Shown here: piece by piece, positions 1 to 8,032 of the stretch | Layout: each line of letters starts with the position of its first letter | How positions within the stretch are numbered: the stretch's first letter is position 1 | NCBI GenBank assembly: GCA_028281165.1 | Contig: JANQKI010000175.1 | Span: forward strand, 1 to 48,855 | DNA from: Opitutaceae bacterium | GTDB lineage: Bacteria; Verrucomicrobiota; Verrucomicrobiia; Opitutales; Opitutaceae | Length of the DNA stretch: 48,855 bases | Direction of reading: 5' to 3' | Notes under the pieces: model-generated | The model's input: only the letters and a program-made list of their open reading frames with translations | Told to the model about the DNA's origin: nothing | The model's database searches: none | Position numbers and translations under genes: made by a program

Positions 1-650
1 CCCCGAGGCTCTATTCTATCGCTTCAAGCCTTAAGGCTCATCCGAACGAAGTACACTTGACTGTCGCTTCGGTGCGCTACGAAGCATTTGGTCGTGTGAA
101 GAAAGGAGTTTGTTCAACCTTCATTGCCGACATGTGGCAGGTGGGCGAAACGGCACCGGTTTATTTCCATAACAATAAGAACTTCAAACTGCCTGTGGAT
201 GGGAATGTTCCGACCATTATGGTTGGTCCAGGAACTGGCATCGCTCCGTTCCGAGCTTTCCTGGAGGAAAGAGCTGCTAATGGAGCGAGTGGCAGAAATT
301 GGCTTTTCTTCGGGGATCAACACGCGGCTACGGATTACCTGTTTCAGTCAGACTGGGACAGGTATCAGAAAAGTGGAGTTCTTGATCGCGTCGATTTGGC
401 TTTCTCTCGCGACCAGGACTTTAAGATCTATGTTCAAGATAGGCTGCGAGAGAATGCAAAAGAGATTTACGACTGGATAGAAAACGGAGCGTATTTCTAC
501 GTTTGTGGAGATGCGAGTCGTATGGCCAAGGACGTGCATCAAGCATTGCACGACATTGTGGCCGAACAAGGTGGAATGAGCGAAGAAGACGCTGCCGCTT
601 ACGTTAAGGCCATGCAAAAGGAAAAGCGTTATGCCCGAGACGTCTACTAG
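1..650 (+). CDS. cysJ: Sulfite reductase [NADPH] flavoprotein alpha subunit, C-terminal part (5' end outside window)
   Basis: This is the NADPH-binding end of a diflavin reductase that passes electrons from NADPH through FAD and FMN to sulfite reductase. The frame is open to the left edge: codons from position 3 read PRLYSIASS, the FAD-binding motif, so the TTG at 57 is not the start. The FAD/NADPH motif [12 protein letters not shown] follows at about 235-270, then FGDQH, AFSRDQ and [13 protein letters not shown]. The protein ends in RDVY with the terminal aromatic residue usual in this family. The N-terminal flavodoxin domain, if present, lies outside the window. The FkbM gene starts 9 nt downstream. 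A P450-reductase-like or other diflavin reductase partner cannot be excluded, because the hemoprotein gene is not visible. Confidence 0.85.
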   Translation, partial: PRLYSIASSLKAHPNEVHLTVASVRYEAFGRVKKGVCSTFIADMWQVGETAPVYFHNNKNFKLPVDGNVPTIMVGPGTGIAPFRAFLEERAANGASGRNWLFFGDQHAATDYLFQSDWDRYQKSGVLDRVDLAFSRDQDFKIYVQDRLRENAKEIYDWIENGAYFYVCGDASRMAKDVHQALHDIVAEQGGMSEEDAAAYVKAMQKEKRYARDVY

Positions 651-659
651 CTGCATAAA

Positions 660-1328
660 ATGGATCGTCTCGAACCTTTTCTAAACCGACTGAGATATGC
701 CGATTTTAAGCCAAGCCTCATTATCGATGTAGGCGCGAATAAAGCGAATTGGACTCACCGCGCTTGGGACAATTTTCCGAAAGCCGACTTTATTCTTATC
801 GAACCTTTGGAATCCCTCAAAGGCTCTGCTGATTTGCTTATTCAGAACGGAGCCAAAATAAAATGGATCACTGCGGGTGTCGGGAACTCTGTTGGCGAAT
901 CCTACCTTTCCGTTGGTGACAGGGATGATAACAGTTCCTTTGTTCCTTCTGTCGAGCAAGCCAAGGCCTGGGGAATGGAGCAGATCAGGGTGCCGATGAC
1001 GACTCTCAACCGAGTAGTGCAAGAAAATGGCGGGCATTTGCCTGATTTGCTGAAAATCGATGCCGAAGGCTATGACCTGAAAGTCTTGGATGGAGCGTCC
1101 GACATGTTAGGCAAGACTGAAGTCATTTTGATTGAGGTGAGTATTTGCGCGCCTTTGGTGGAGAACACTGCGCATCAAGTCATCACCCGCATGGGTGAGG
1201 CAGGTTACTCGCTTATTGAGATAACCCACCTTAATGAGAATCCGAATACAGGAGCATTGTGGCTAGCCGAGTTCGCTTTCTGTTTGGACGATAGCCCAAT
1301 CTGGAACTGTTTTCGCAGACACAGCTAG
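660..1328 (+). CDS. FkbM family SAM-dependent methyltransferase
   Basis: A 222-residue class I methyltransferase of the FkbM type, which usually O-methylates sugars or secondary metabolites. The SAM-binding motif IIDVGANKANWT is near residues 21-32. An acidic strand (FILIEP) follows near residue 46, then the family motif LLKIDAEGYDLKVLDGA near residues 138-154. There is no signal peptide, so it is cytoplasmic. It starts 9 nt after the flavoprotein gene and its last 4 bases overlap the convergent glycosyltransferase gene. Its family fits the glycan cluster on the opposite strand better than sulfur metabolism. The acceptor is unknown. Confidence 0.85.
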   Translation: MDRLEPFLNRLRYADFKPSLIIDVGANKANWTHRAWDNFPKADFILIEPLESLKGSADLLIQNGAKIKWITAGVGNSVGESYLSVGDRDDNSSFVPSVEQAKAWGMEQIRVPMTTLNRVVQENGGHLPDLLKIDAEGYDLKVLDGASDMLGKTEVILIEVSICAPLVENTAHQVITRMGEAGYSLIEITHLNENPNTGALWLAEFAFCLDDSPIWNCFRRHS

Positions 1329-3304
1329 TTTCTTTTTCTTAGAATGCAGAAGGCTCCGAATTGAGCCTGAGGAAGGTGAAATTCGTATGCGCTAGCGTTT
1401 CGGGCAATGAACTCGTCTACAGCTTTTTTTGCTCCTAAAGAAAAGAAGTCGTAGTCGTCGATAACCGTTGCACCTCCTCGAACAAGTCTCTCATTAAGGA
1501 ACTCGAGCGCATGCTTAACGCCTGAATAAAAGTCCAAATCGATGTAGGCAAAAGATATCCTGTCGGGAAGATTTGCCGTTTTCAGAGATTCCTCGACTTT
1601 GCCTTTAATGATATGGCACCGATCTTTCGAAAATTCGATCTCGGCTAGTTTCCTTAAAACTTCCGATTCTCCGTGGGCCATTTGGCCTTTGTACTTTTCG
1701 ATCGAACCGTATCCAAAAATGTCATCGATTAGAACGTCCTCAGTTGTTGGAGCAGGGAGTCCTTCAAATGTATCGAAGAGCCACATCTTCTTTGAGGAAG
1801 TTTTGATTTCGTTAGCGATAAGGGCGGCAGAGGCTCCGCTGGCCACACCTAATTCGCATACATCGCCTTCTAAATGCATTGAATCCTGCAGGTAGCGAAC
1901 GATGTAGAATGCAGCCGCCACTCCCGTGCCACTCTGCTTTTTCAGCAAGTCTTCTCTTCCTTCGACTTGAGGAAGACTATCAAACGGCAGATACTCCAGA
2001 CCGCGTACCACCGATGCGAAATCCCGGGGGTTTACATTGCCGGAAGACGTGGGTTGGACCTCTCCCGGAATGATCTCTATTGGCTTGTTGGTACATAGAG
2101 AATGATTGACCGTTAGCAGGGCTTGAGCTGCTACTAGCTGTTTTTTGGGAACTGTCTTATGAAAACGCTTTTCCGAACGAGGTTGAAGCCATTTGTTTCG
2201 TATCCAAAATTTTAGTGGACTGTAACGTTCCCGGGCTTTTTCCATCACTCTACGATGATCGCGTATCTGTTTTTCGTAGACAAAAGTGGCTGATTTAGCT
2301 TTTCCTGCCGCGCCCAAAGCTCCTCTTAAAGATTCTTGAGTTTTTAATGACATAAGAGCGCTGAGCATCGCATCTATGTCGTAAGGGTCGAAATACAGTA
2401 CGCTGTCTCCTGCCACTTCGCGCAGGGCGTCCAGGGCGCTACAGGCGACCGGGCAACCGATGGACATGGCTTCGATAACAGGTATGCCGCCTCCTTCGAA
2501 CAGCGAGGGAAAGAAAAGTCCTATGCTATTTTGATAGAGCCAAGAGACCTCCGGTCGAGCAATATGGCCTAGGTGGATAAGCGTATCGGAGAGACTACGC
2601 TTTTCTATCTCGGCTATCCACCAGTCCTCGCCTCGATGCTGGAAGCCTGTTAGTACTATTTTAAGATCGATGCCTTGCTCTACTATTCTTTCGGCAATCT
2701 GAAGTACTCGATCATGGTTTTTGTGAGCCCAGTCGTTGGCAGGAAAGTATGCGAAATCTACATATTTGTCGAAAGGCCAGCTCCTAGGCATTTGAGGGCG
2801 CGGCAGAGCGTCCGGCGTATGATGAATGGTCATCATTTTACTCTGTTTCGTCCCAATAATATGGTTACAGCTTTTTTTCGTAAAGTCGGAAATGGTTACT
2901 ACAGCATCAGCCATGCGGATCGACCAGTCGTAATGGTAAAGCCGACTTGCCACATCTTCTGGCGTGAAGTATTCAGGAAAAAAACGCTCTTGAATATCAT
3001 GGCAGGTGACAACGGTCGGAATGGCAAGCGGACGCGGGTAGTAAGTCTGCAGAGGACAGAAGAATATATCGAACGTTTTGCGACCAGCCTCGTCTCCGAT
3101 TTCCTCTTGAGTTTTAAGAATTTTAAACTCTATGCCGTCTTTTTTTTCGACGTGGTCCAGGATTGACTGATTGTGATCAAAGCAGAACAAGAGAAGCTTG
3201 TCCTTTGAATAGTAATCGTGCCAATGACGAATGAGGGTTAGCGTGTAGTGGTTGATGCCGCCTGCCCCGGGATGAAGATTATAAAGATTTATTCCAATGA
3301 TCAT
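1325..3304 (-). CDS. Fusion of GT4-type glycosyltransferase and TylF/MycF-type O-methyltransferase
   Basis: Two enzymes are fused in one 659-residue chain. Residues 1 to about 370 are a GT-B glycosyltransferase of group 1. The N-terminus reads GINLYNLHPGAGGI, and the nucleotide-sugar motif FPSLFEGGGIPVIEAMSIG is followed by the strand PVACSALDALREVAGD. Residues about 430-655 match macrocin-O-methyltransferase (TylF) proteins: VCELGVASGASAALIA, LFDTFEGLPAP and the metal-site region YIDLDFYSGVKHAL...GGATVIDDY. A basic linker joins the halves. The start ATG overlaps the stop of the preceding GT2 gene as ATGA, so the two are probably translationally coupled. The likely role is to add a sugar to a surface glycan and methylate it. 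The order of reactions and the substrates are unknown. Confidence 0.88.
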   Translation of the reverse strand: MIIGINLYNLHPGAGGINHYTLTLIRHWHDYYSKDKLLLFCFDHNQSILDHVEKKDGIEFKILKTQEEIGDEAGRKTFDIFFCPLQTYYPRPLAIPTVVTCHDIQERFFPEYFTPEDVASRLYHYDWSIRMADAVVTISDFTKKSCNHIIGTKQSKMMTIHHTPDALPRPQMPRSWPFDKYVDFAYFPANDWAHKNHDRVLQIAERIVEQGIDLKIVLTGFQHRGEDWWIAEIEKRSLSDTLIHLGHIARPEVSWLYQNSIGLFFPSLFEGGGIPVIEAMSIGCPVACSALDALREVAGDSVLYFDPYDIDAMLSALMSLKTQESLRGALGAAGKAKSATFVYEKQIRDHRRVMEKARERYSPLKFWIRNKWLQPRSEKRFHKTVPKKQLVAAQALLTVNHSLCTNKPIEIIPGEVQPTSSGNVNPRDFASVVRGLEYLPFDSLPQVEGREDLLKKQSGTGVAAAFYIVRYLQDSMHLEGDVCELGVASGASAALIANEIKTSSKKMWLFDTFEGLPAPTTEDVLIDDIFGYGSIEKYKGQMAHGESEVLRKLAEIEFSKDRCHIIKGKVEESLKTANLPDRISFAYIDLDFYSGVKHALEFLNERLVRGGATVIDDYDFFSLGAKKAVDEFIARNASAYEFHLPQAQFGAFCILRKRN

Positions 3305-4356
3305 CTTCGAAGGGGGGCGCCGAAATCCTTAGCCATTGAAAAAAGGTAGACGACCCACCCGCTCATTGATCTTTTGTTTTTAAATAGATCGAACGCTTTT
3401 TCGAGATCGTAATCTCCCGCCTCCTTCTTTTCAAAATCCTTGTAATTAGAATCCTCGTACAAATAGGCTTGGTAGTGCCATTCGATTGAAAATTGGAGAA
3501 TCAGATACATCATGTAGATGAAGGGAATATAGAAAATGAAGTTTGGAATTTTGCCCATGTTCAAATCTATATTCGACTTCAGGTCATTGCCTGCGTGCCA
3601 GATTGCCGTCTTTATGCTGAAGCAACGAGAAGCTTGGGTTGCTTGATTGAAGTATTGAGCAGTGTTGCCGTTCCTCCAGAAGTATTGGGAGACTCTAAAA
3701 AAGGTGGTTCTCTCGTGGTTATGAAACGCTACTTGTTTAGGATCATAGTAAAGCTGGTATCCGGCGGCTCTTATCCGTTGCGTTAGATCGACGTCTTCTC
3801 CATTCGGCAGAGTTGGGTTGAAGCCTCCAACTTTTCGATACGCTTCTCCATTTACGATGATTGAAGCGCTATAAAGCCAGTACTTCTCGCCTGGCTCATG
3901 TATCTGTTGGTACCAAAAATTCCCCACATTCACTAGCTCGTCGGCAAAGTTGCCTACGGTTCCAGGAAGTCGGCAGCCGATCGCTCCGAGCGGTTGGTTC
4001 TCTTCTGGCCAATTTCTGATAAATTTATCTGCCTGCAGAAAATAGTCTTCTTGCAGCACCATGTCATCGTCTGTGAAAACGAGCCAGTCCCCTGTGGCTT
4101 TTTCGCTTCCTAAAAGGCGCGTTTTAGGAGGAAGCATGTTGTGGGGAAGTATCACAGGGACGATGGGCAACTTTGGGAAAGCGTCTTTGATCTCCAGGGC
4201 TTTCACGCCCACTACAATGACTTCGTAGGATCCCGGAATGTCGCTTTGATCTGCAATGGACTGGAACGTCTGCCTAGCTCTTTCGGGTCTCCCCATTGGT
4301 ACTATGATGGACCATTTCACCTGGGCAGATGTTGGAGTGGCTAGTATCTCAGACAA
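3301..4356 (-). CDS. Family 2 glycosyltransferase
   Basis: A 351-residue GT-A glycosyltransferase. The N-terminal strand WSIIVPMGRPERARQTFQSI binds the nucleotide. The DxD-type metal motif is FTDDDMVL (Asp96-Asp98), and the acceptor-side motif NGEDVDLTQRIRAAG lies near residue 190. A hydrophobic stretch near residues 270-290 (IPNFIFYIPFIYMMYLILQF) suggests membrane association. The start is uncertain: the ORF opens with TTG at 4356 and has no clear ribosome binding site. The gene is followed by the GT4-TylF fusion with an ATGA overlap and lies 93 nt after the GT9 gene. It probably extends a surface polysaccharide or a glycan on protein. Confidence 0.85.
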   Translation of the reverse strand: MSEILATPTSAQVKWSIIVPMGRPERARQTFQSIADQSDIPGSYEVIVVGVKALEIKDAFPKLPIVPVILPHNMLPPKTRLLGSEKATGDWLVFTDDDMVLQEDYFLQADKFIRNWPEENQPLGAIGCRLPGTVGNFADELVNVGNFWYQQIHEPGEKYWLYSASIIVNGEAYRKVGGFNPTLPNGEDVDLTQRIRAAGYQLYYDPKQVAFHNHERTTFFRVSQYFWRNGNTAQYFNQATQASRCFSIKTAIWHAGNDLKSNIDLNMGKIPNFIFYIPFIYMMYLILQFSIEWHYQAYLYEDSNYKDFEKKEAGDYDLEKAFDLFKNKRSMSGWVVYLFSMAKDFGAPLRR

Positions 4357-4449
4357 GCTGATAATTCATTAAAGATGTCTTAAGTAAAATTAGGACTCTC
4401 CAACGTACAACTGATTGTCTTGCAAAGATTAACAACTTTACGGCAGAAT

Positions 4450-5739
4450 TCATTCTTGACGGTTGCCCTCAAGTTTTTCGAGAAGCTCTTGCATTTTGAT
4501 CTCCGACTCGCGAAGCAACTGGAGTCGTGTCCAGTTTTCCCAATTCATTTCCAGGTGATGATCGAAAATTTTTCGTCGAAGCTCCGTTTCGGAAGCTTTT
4601 GTATCCGATAATCCGATATCATGATAGACTGGTTGAAAATCTTGCTTTTCCAGCGCGTCGTCGATGGCTTGTTTGACGACTTCCGTAGGGATTTCACGGA
4701 TGCTCGCCCAGATGTCGATAAAGTTGTGCCATTGGCAATGTTCTTCTATCGTTCTTCCTTGGACTGGCTTGACTTTACCCCTCATGGGGAAAAAGCGACC
4801 CCCTTGCCCACAGCCAAAAATGGATACAGTTGGTACGCCGATGGCAGCGGCGATGTGAGCGTAAGATGTATCGTTGCAGAGAACGAGTGACGAATTGCTC
4901 ATCAGCAACGCAATTTCATGCAGCTGATTAGTTTCGAATCTTAGTTTTGGAATAGGCTCATTAGCAATTTCGAATGTGGCCGCATCCTGAGGTCCTTCAA
5001 TCCATATGGATTCCCATCCCTTGGCTTCGAGATAATCGGATATCTCTTTCCATTTCTCTATCGGCCACGCTCTCTCTTTTTGGTGACCCACGCCAGGAAA
5101 GATAAGCGCTTGCTTAGGCTTTGGCGTCCACTCGAATCTATGTCTTAGCGTAATCGCCTCGCACTCAAAAGATTGACAGGTGATTGCTTCGAAAAGCTCC
5201 CCTATCTTTTCGTATTCCGAGGCGGCTAAATCTGAAGCTACTTCAATATTTACACTAGGAGATAAAGCTTTCGTGGTTTCGGCTATACTGTCTTCCAGAG
5301 GCTGCCATGACGCATTTTTCGAAAACCCGATTCTTTTTCCTGCTTCGCTGAATCTTAGTGTGAGCCCGCTGAACCAATTATGATTCATTGAAGGGGATAT
5401 AACAATGTCCCATTTGACCGCGCTAAGCATGTCTTTCCACCACCAAATTCGGGGCCAGGTTTCTTCATTCCAATGATCGAGAGGGTTTAAATCGTAAGGG
5501 ATGATGTGTATCTTGCTGGAATCGGCGGCGAATATTTGTTTAGCCTCTTCTTCAACGTAATGACTGAATTCCAGATAGATAAGTTGCGTATCTTCAAGCA
5601 GAGTCCAAATGACTTCCATACCTGATCGAACCTGCCAAAAAATCTGAGCCTCAGGCAGTTGCTTGTTCAACTGCTGGATAAAGCCAGCGACAATAATCTG
5701 ATCTCCTAGGGCATCTGGTTTGGTGATAAGAATTCTCAC
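4450..5739 (-). CDS. Glycosyltransferase family 9 (ADP-heptose:LPS heptosyltransferase-like)
   Basis: A 429-residue GT-B enzyme of the heptosyltransferase superfamily. The N-terminus MRILITKPDALGDQIIVAGFIQ is the classic GT9 opening (R-x-x-x-x-K-P-x-A-L-G-D). The C-terminal half carries ALIFPGVGHQKERAWPIEKWKEI and LVLCNDTSYAHIAAAIGVPTVSIFG, the donor-binding GDTGxxHxAAA-type motif, with NDTSYAHIAAA here. About 100 extra residues follow the GT9 core, ending in a charged helix. The start is GTG at 5739 with GGAG about 9 nt upstream. Family membership is clear, but heptose as donor is not shown: many environmental GT9 proteins act on other sugars. Confidence 0.85.
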   Translation of the reverse strand: MRILITKPDALGDQIIVAGFIQQLNKQLPEAQIFWQVRSGMEVIWTLLEDTQLIYLEFSHYVEEEAKQIFAADSSKIHIIPYDLNPLDHWNEETWPRIWWWKDMLSAVKWDIVISPSMNHNWFSGLTLRFSEAGKRIGFSKNASWQPLEDSIAETTKALSPSVNIEVASDLAASEYEKIGELFEAITCQSFECEAITLRHRFEWTPKPKQALIFPGVGHQKERAWPIEKWKEISDYLEAKGWESIWIEGPQDAATFEIANEPIPKLRFETNQLHEIALLMSNSSLVLCNDTSYAHIAAAIGVPTVSIFGCGQGGRFFPMRGKVKPVQGRTIEEHCQWHNFIDIWASIREIPTEVVKQAIDDALEKQDFQPVYHDIGLSDTKASETELRRKIFDHHLEMNWENWTRLQLLRESEIKMQELLEKLEGNRQE

Positions 5740-5753
5740 TTATTGGATCTCCA

Positions 5754-7265
5754 TCAGCGAGCTACAGTGGAAGATTGCAATGCTTTTTTCAATACAACGG
5801 CCCCGCAGACATAGTTGTGGTGAGGGGCTGTAGTTCGATGCCAATTTAAGAAAGAGGGGATATCCTTTTCGTTTCTTGTAAAGTTTTTGCGGCCAACTAG
5901 CTCTTCTCTATCCAACAGCGACTTTTCGAAATCCGATAGTGTCCAGGGCCTTCCATTCCAATCGGGATAGCTCATGCCAAAACCATCGACAATGATGTCG
6001 AACGACAGTCCAAGCAAACCGTCAGGTTTAAGAACCCTGATCATCTCGTCAACGGCCTGATCTTTATCCATCTGATGTTCGATTACTGAAAAGCTGGTCA
6101 CTGCATCGAAAGAAGCGTCTTGTAACGGTAGATGGCACGAGTTCACGATTTCCCACCCTACGTCTACCTTTAGTTTCTCGCGTATCGCCGCCCATTGTTC
6201 CGTCCAGTTTTCCGCCGTCTCGATGATCGTAACTTCCGCTCCATGCTTCGCTAGATACCAGGGCCAGGGCGATTGCTCGCTACCAATGTCCAGAACTTTT
6301 AAACCTGAAAAATCCAACTGGCAAAATTGATCGTACCAAATCCGTGGATACTCCCAAATTTTCGACCAATTTGAAAATTGTCTCAACCCAAGTGGCGCCG
6401 CAAATTTATTCAATTTATCGATAAACTCCGTATATTCCGAAGAAAATGTGTCTGAAAGATTGGCTAGAAGCTTTGGCTCCATTGGGGAATTCTTTTCAAA
6501 CTTTCGGGCGACTACAATTTCATGAGCAACGCTCCATGCTTTATCATTTTCTAGAACCTGAAAATGGTTGGCTCCCAGTAGCGTGGCAATACTATCTCGT
6601 GTATATATATATGCATGTTCCTCGGGATCGAATACGCGAGAATTCATTTGATCGAAACCTAGTTTACTTTCTAAAATGGGAAGTTGCACCAGTAAAATAC
6701 CATCAGGTTTTAAAGCTTTCCAAGCTTCCTCCAAAAAAGAGTGCGGTTCAGTAATGTGTTCCAGCACATCGCATGCGACAATTAGATCTAGATTGCTAAA
6801 GTCTCCCTCTGGAAAAACGCCTTGGCGAATATCCAAACCAGTCCTTTCACGCACAATTTTCGCGACTTCGGAATCGGGTTCCAAGCCGATAGTTTTCCAA
6901 CCGCATTTCTCTAATTCAATAAGAAGCGATGCTTCCGCGCAACCAATCTCAAGAGCCGTTCTGTCGTCGTCACTGAGATATCTGTTTATTGTTTCCTTCC
7001 AAAGCTGTATCCGACCGTCAGATACCAAGACTTCGCCTCTTTCTTCGAGGGTAGGGTGCGCTTTCGATTTTTGCCTATCCTGCCAATACTGTTGGTAATT
7101 ATAGAATTTGGCGATTTCAGCAGGTTTAAGAAAATATTTAGAGAAATGTGTCCCGCATCGCTCGCATCTATTATAAATCTTGGAGAACTCGCTTTCTGAA
7201 TTGGATTCCCAATTACACCAACATTTATTGGTTCGTTCGAACCTAGGATCTTGCTCGATGTTCAT
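5754..7265 (-). CDS. Two-domain SAM-dependent methyltransferase with N-terminal Cys cluster
   Basis: A 503-residue protein with two class I methyltransferase domains in tandem. A small N-terminal segment holds CWC and CERCG cysteines that could form a zinc ribbon, as in sugar C-methyltransferases. The first SAM domain has ALEIGCAEASLLIELEKCGWKTIGLEPD (about 105-132) and ACDVLEHITEPHSFLEEAWKALKPDG. The second has VLDIGSEQSPWPWYLAKHGAEVTIIE (about 328-353) and SFSVIEHQMDKDQAVDEMIRVLKPDG. Both therefore look able to bind SAM. The gene lies 14 nt upstream of the GT9 gene and probably belongs to the same transcript. It may modify a deoxysugar precursor or glycan terminus; this is inferred from neighbours. 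Confidence 0.82.
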   Translation of the reverse strand: MNIEQDPRFERTNKCWCNWESNSESEFSKIYNRCERCGTHFSKYFLKPAEIAKFYNYQQYWQDRQKSKAHPTLEERGEVLVSDGRIQLWKETINRYLSDDDRTALEIGCAEASLLIELEKCGWKTIGLEPDSEVAKIVRERTGLDIRQGVFPEGDFSNLDLIVACDVLEHITEPHSFLEEAWKALKPDGILLVQLPILESKLGFDQMNSRVFDPEEHAYIYTRDSIATLLGANHFQVLENDKAWSVAHEIVVARKFEKNSPMEPKLLANLSDTFSSEYTEFIDKLNKFAAPLGLRQFSNWSKIWEYPRIWYDQFCQLDFSGLKVLDIGSEQSPWPWYLAKHGAEVTIIETAENWTEQWAAIREKLKVDVGWEIVNSCHLPLQDASFDAVTSFSVIEHQMDKDQAVDEMIRVLKPDGLLGLSFDIIVDGFGMSYPDWNGRPWTLSDFEKSLLDREELVGRKNFTRNEKDIPSFLNWHRTTAPHHNYVCGAVVLKKALQSSTVAR

Positions 7266-7280
7266 TTCTCTAGCTCGGCG

Positions 7281-8000
7281 CTAGTAGCCAAACTCCTTGA
7301 AGCTGCCGACCTCAGCGCTTTCCACAAGACTGCTCCACTCCTCGTCCTTTTTCCAAGCCTCATTGTCACCCTGCCTATAGAAAGTTTTTTCTCCGTTGTT
7401 GGTCATTCTCTCGAAGCTAGTCCAATAGTGGACAAAGTCACAGCTCAGTTTTGGTTCAACCTCTACATAAGCCACTATTTTTTCTAGTATTCCCTGATCG
7501 TGAATCGCATCTTCGTATCGAATTATAAACACAGATGCTGGGTCGTCATTTGCTAAGCTGAATGCCTTTTTATAGAATAAAGTGTATTTTTCGTAAAGAT
7601 CTCTTATCGATTCTATTGTCTCATGCCCATTTTTCCCCCAACGATCGCCAGCCGTTTTTATTATGCTGTATACGGTTGGATGAGGATCTCGAATCAGGAT
7701 TAAGGTGCGATTTCCTCGCAAAACTGGCTCTCCGTGCAATCCATTGGCATTCGCCTCGATGCATACAGGTTGAAAAGGGACACCATCCTGTCTCAGTTTC
7801 AAGGAGTAACAAGAAAGTGGATTCAGTTCGTCGAAACGTTGAATGGCCTCCGGTAGGTAGGTGTATTCATTTTCGTAAAACACCAAATCAAACAATCCTG
7901 TGAAACATGCCCAAAGAAAGTGGCTACCCGTTCTTGGATAGGCGAAATAATCCAGCTTCTTGGCAATGGTCGATCCAAACGTGTAGGCTTTTTCGGTCAT
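7281..8000 (-). CDS. Sulfotransferase-like protein
   Basis: A 239-residue protein with the two PAPS-binding elements of sulfotransferases. The 5'-phosphosulfate loop is YPRTGSHFL (residues 21-29) and the 3'-phosphate motif is ILIRDPHPTVYSI (Arg104-Asp105-Pro106). FIIRYEDA and a C-terminal WKKDEEW region are also typical. The ATG at 8000 is preferred over the GTG at 8006, because GAGGAG lies 8 nt upstream of the ATG but only 2 nt from the GTG. A sulfotransferase among glycosyltransferases suggests a sulfated surface glycan. The upstream flavoprotein gene concerns sulfite reduction and may be unrelated. Confidence 0.82.
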   Translation of the reverse strand: MTEKAYTFGSTIAKKLDYFAYPRTGSHFLWACFTGLFDLVFYENEYTYLPEAIQRFDELNPLSCYSLKLRQDGVPFQPVCIEANANGLHGEPVLRGNRTLILIRDPHPTVYSIIKTAGDRWGKNGHETIESIRDLYEKYTLFYKKAFSLANDDPASVFIIRYEDAIHDQGILEKIVAYVEVEPKLSCDFVHYWTSFERMTNNGEKTFYRQGDNEAWKKDEEWSSLVESAEVGSFKEFGY

Positions 8001-8032
8001 TTGCACAGCTCCTCAAACCTTTTGGTTTGGGC

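Noticed and set aside
57..650. TTG at 57 as a gene start
   Set aside because: The frame continues upstream with the flavoprotein motif PRLYSIASS, so the gene starts outside the window.
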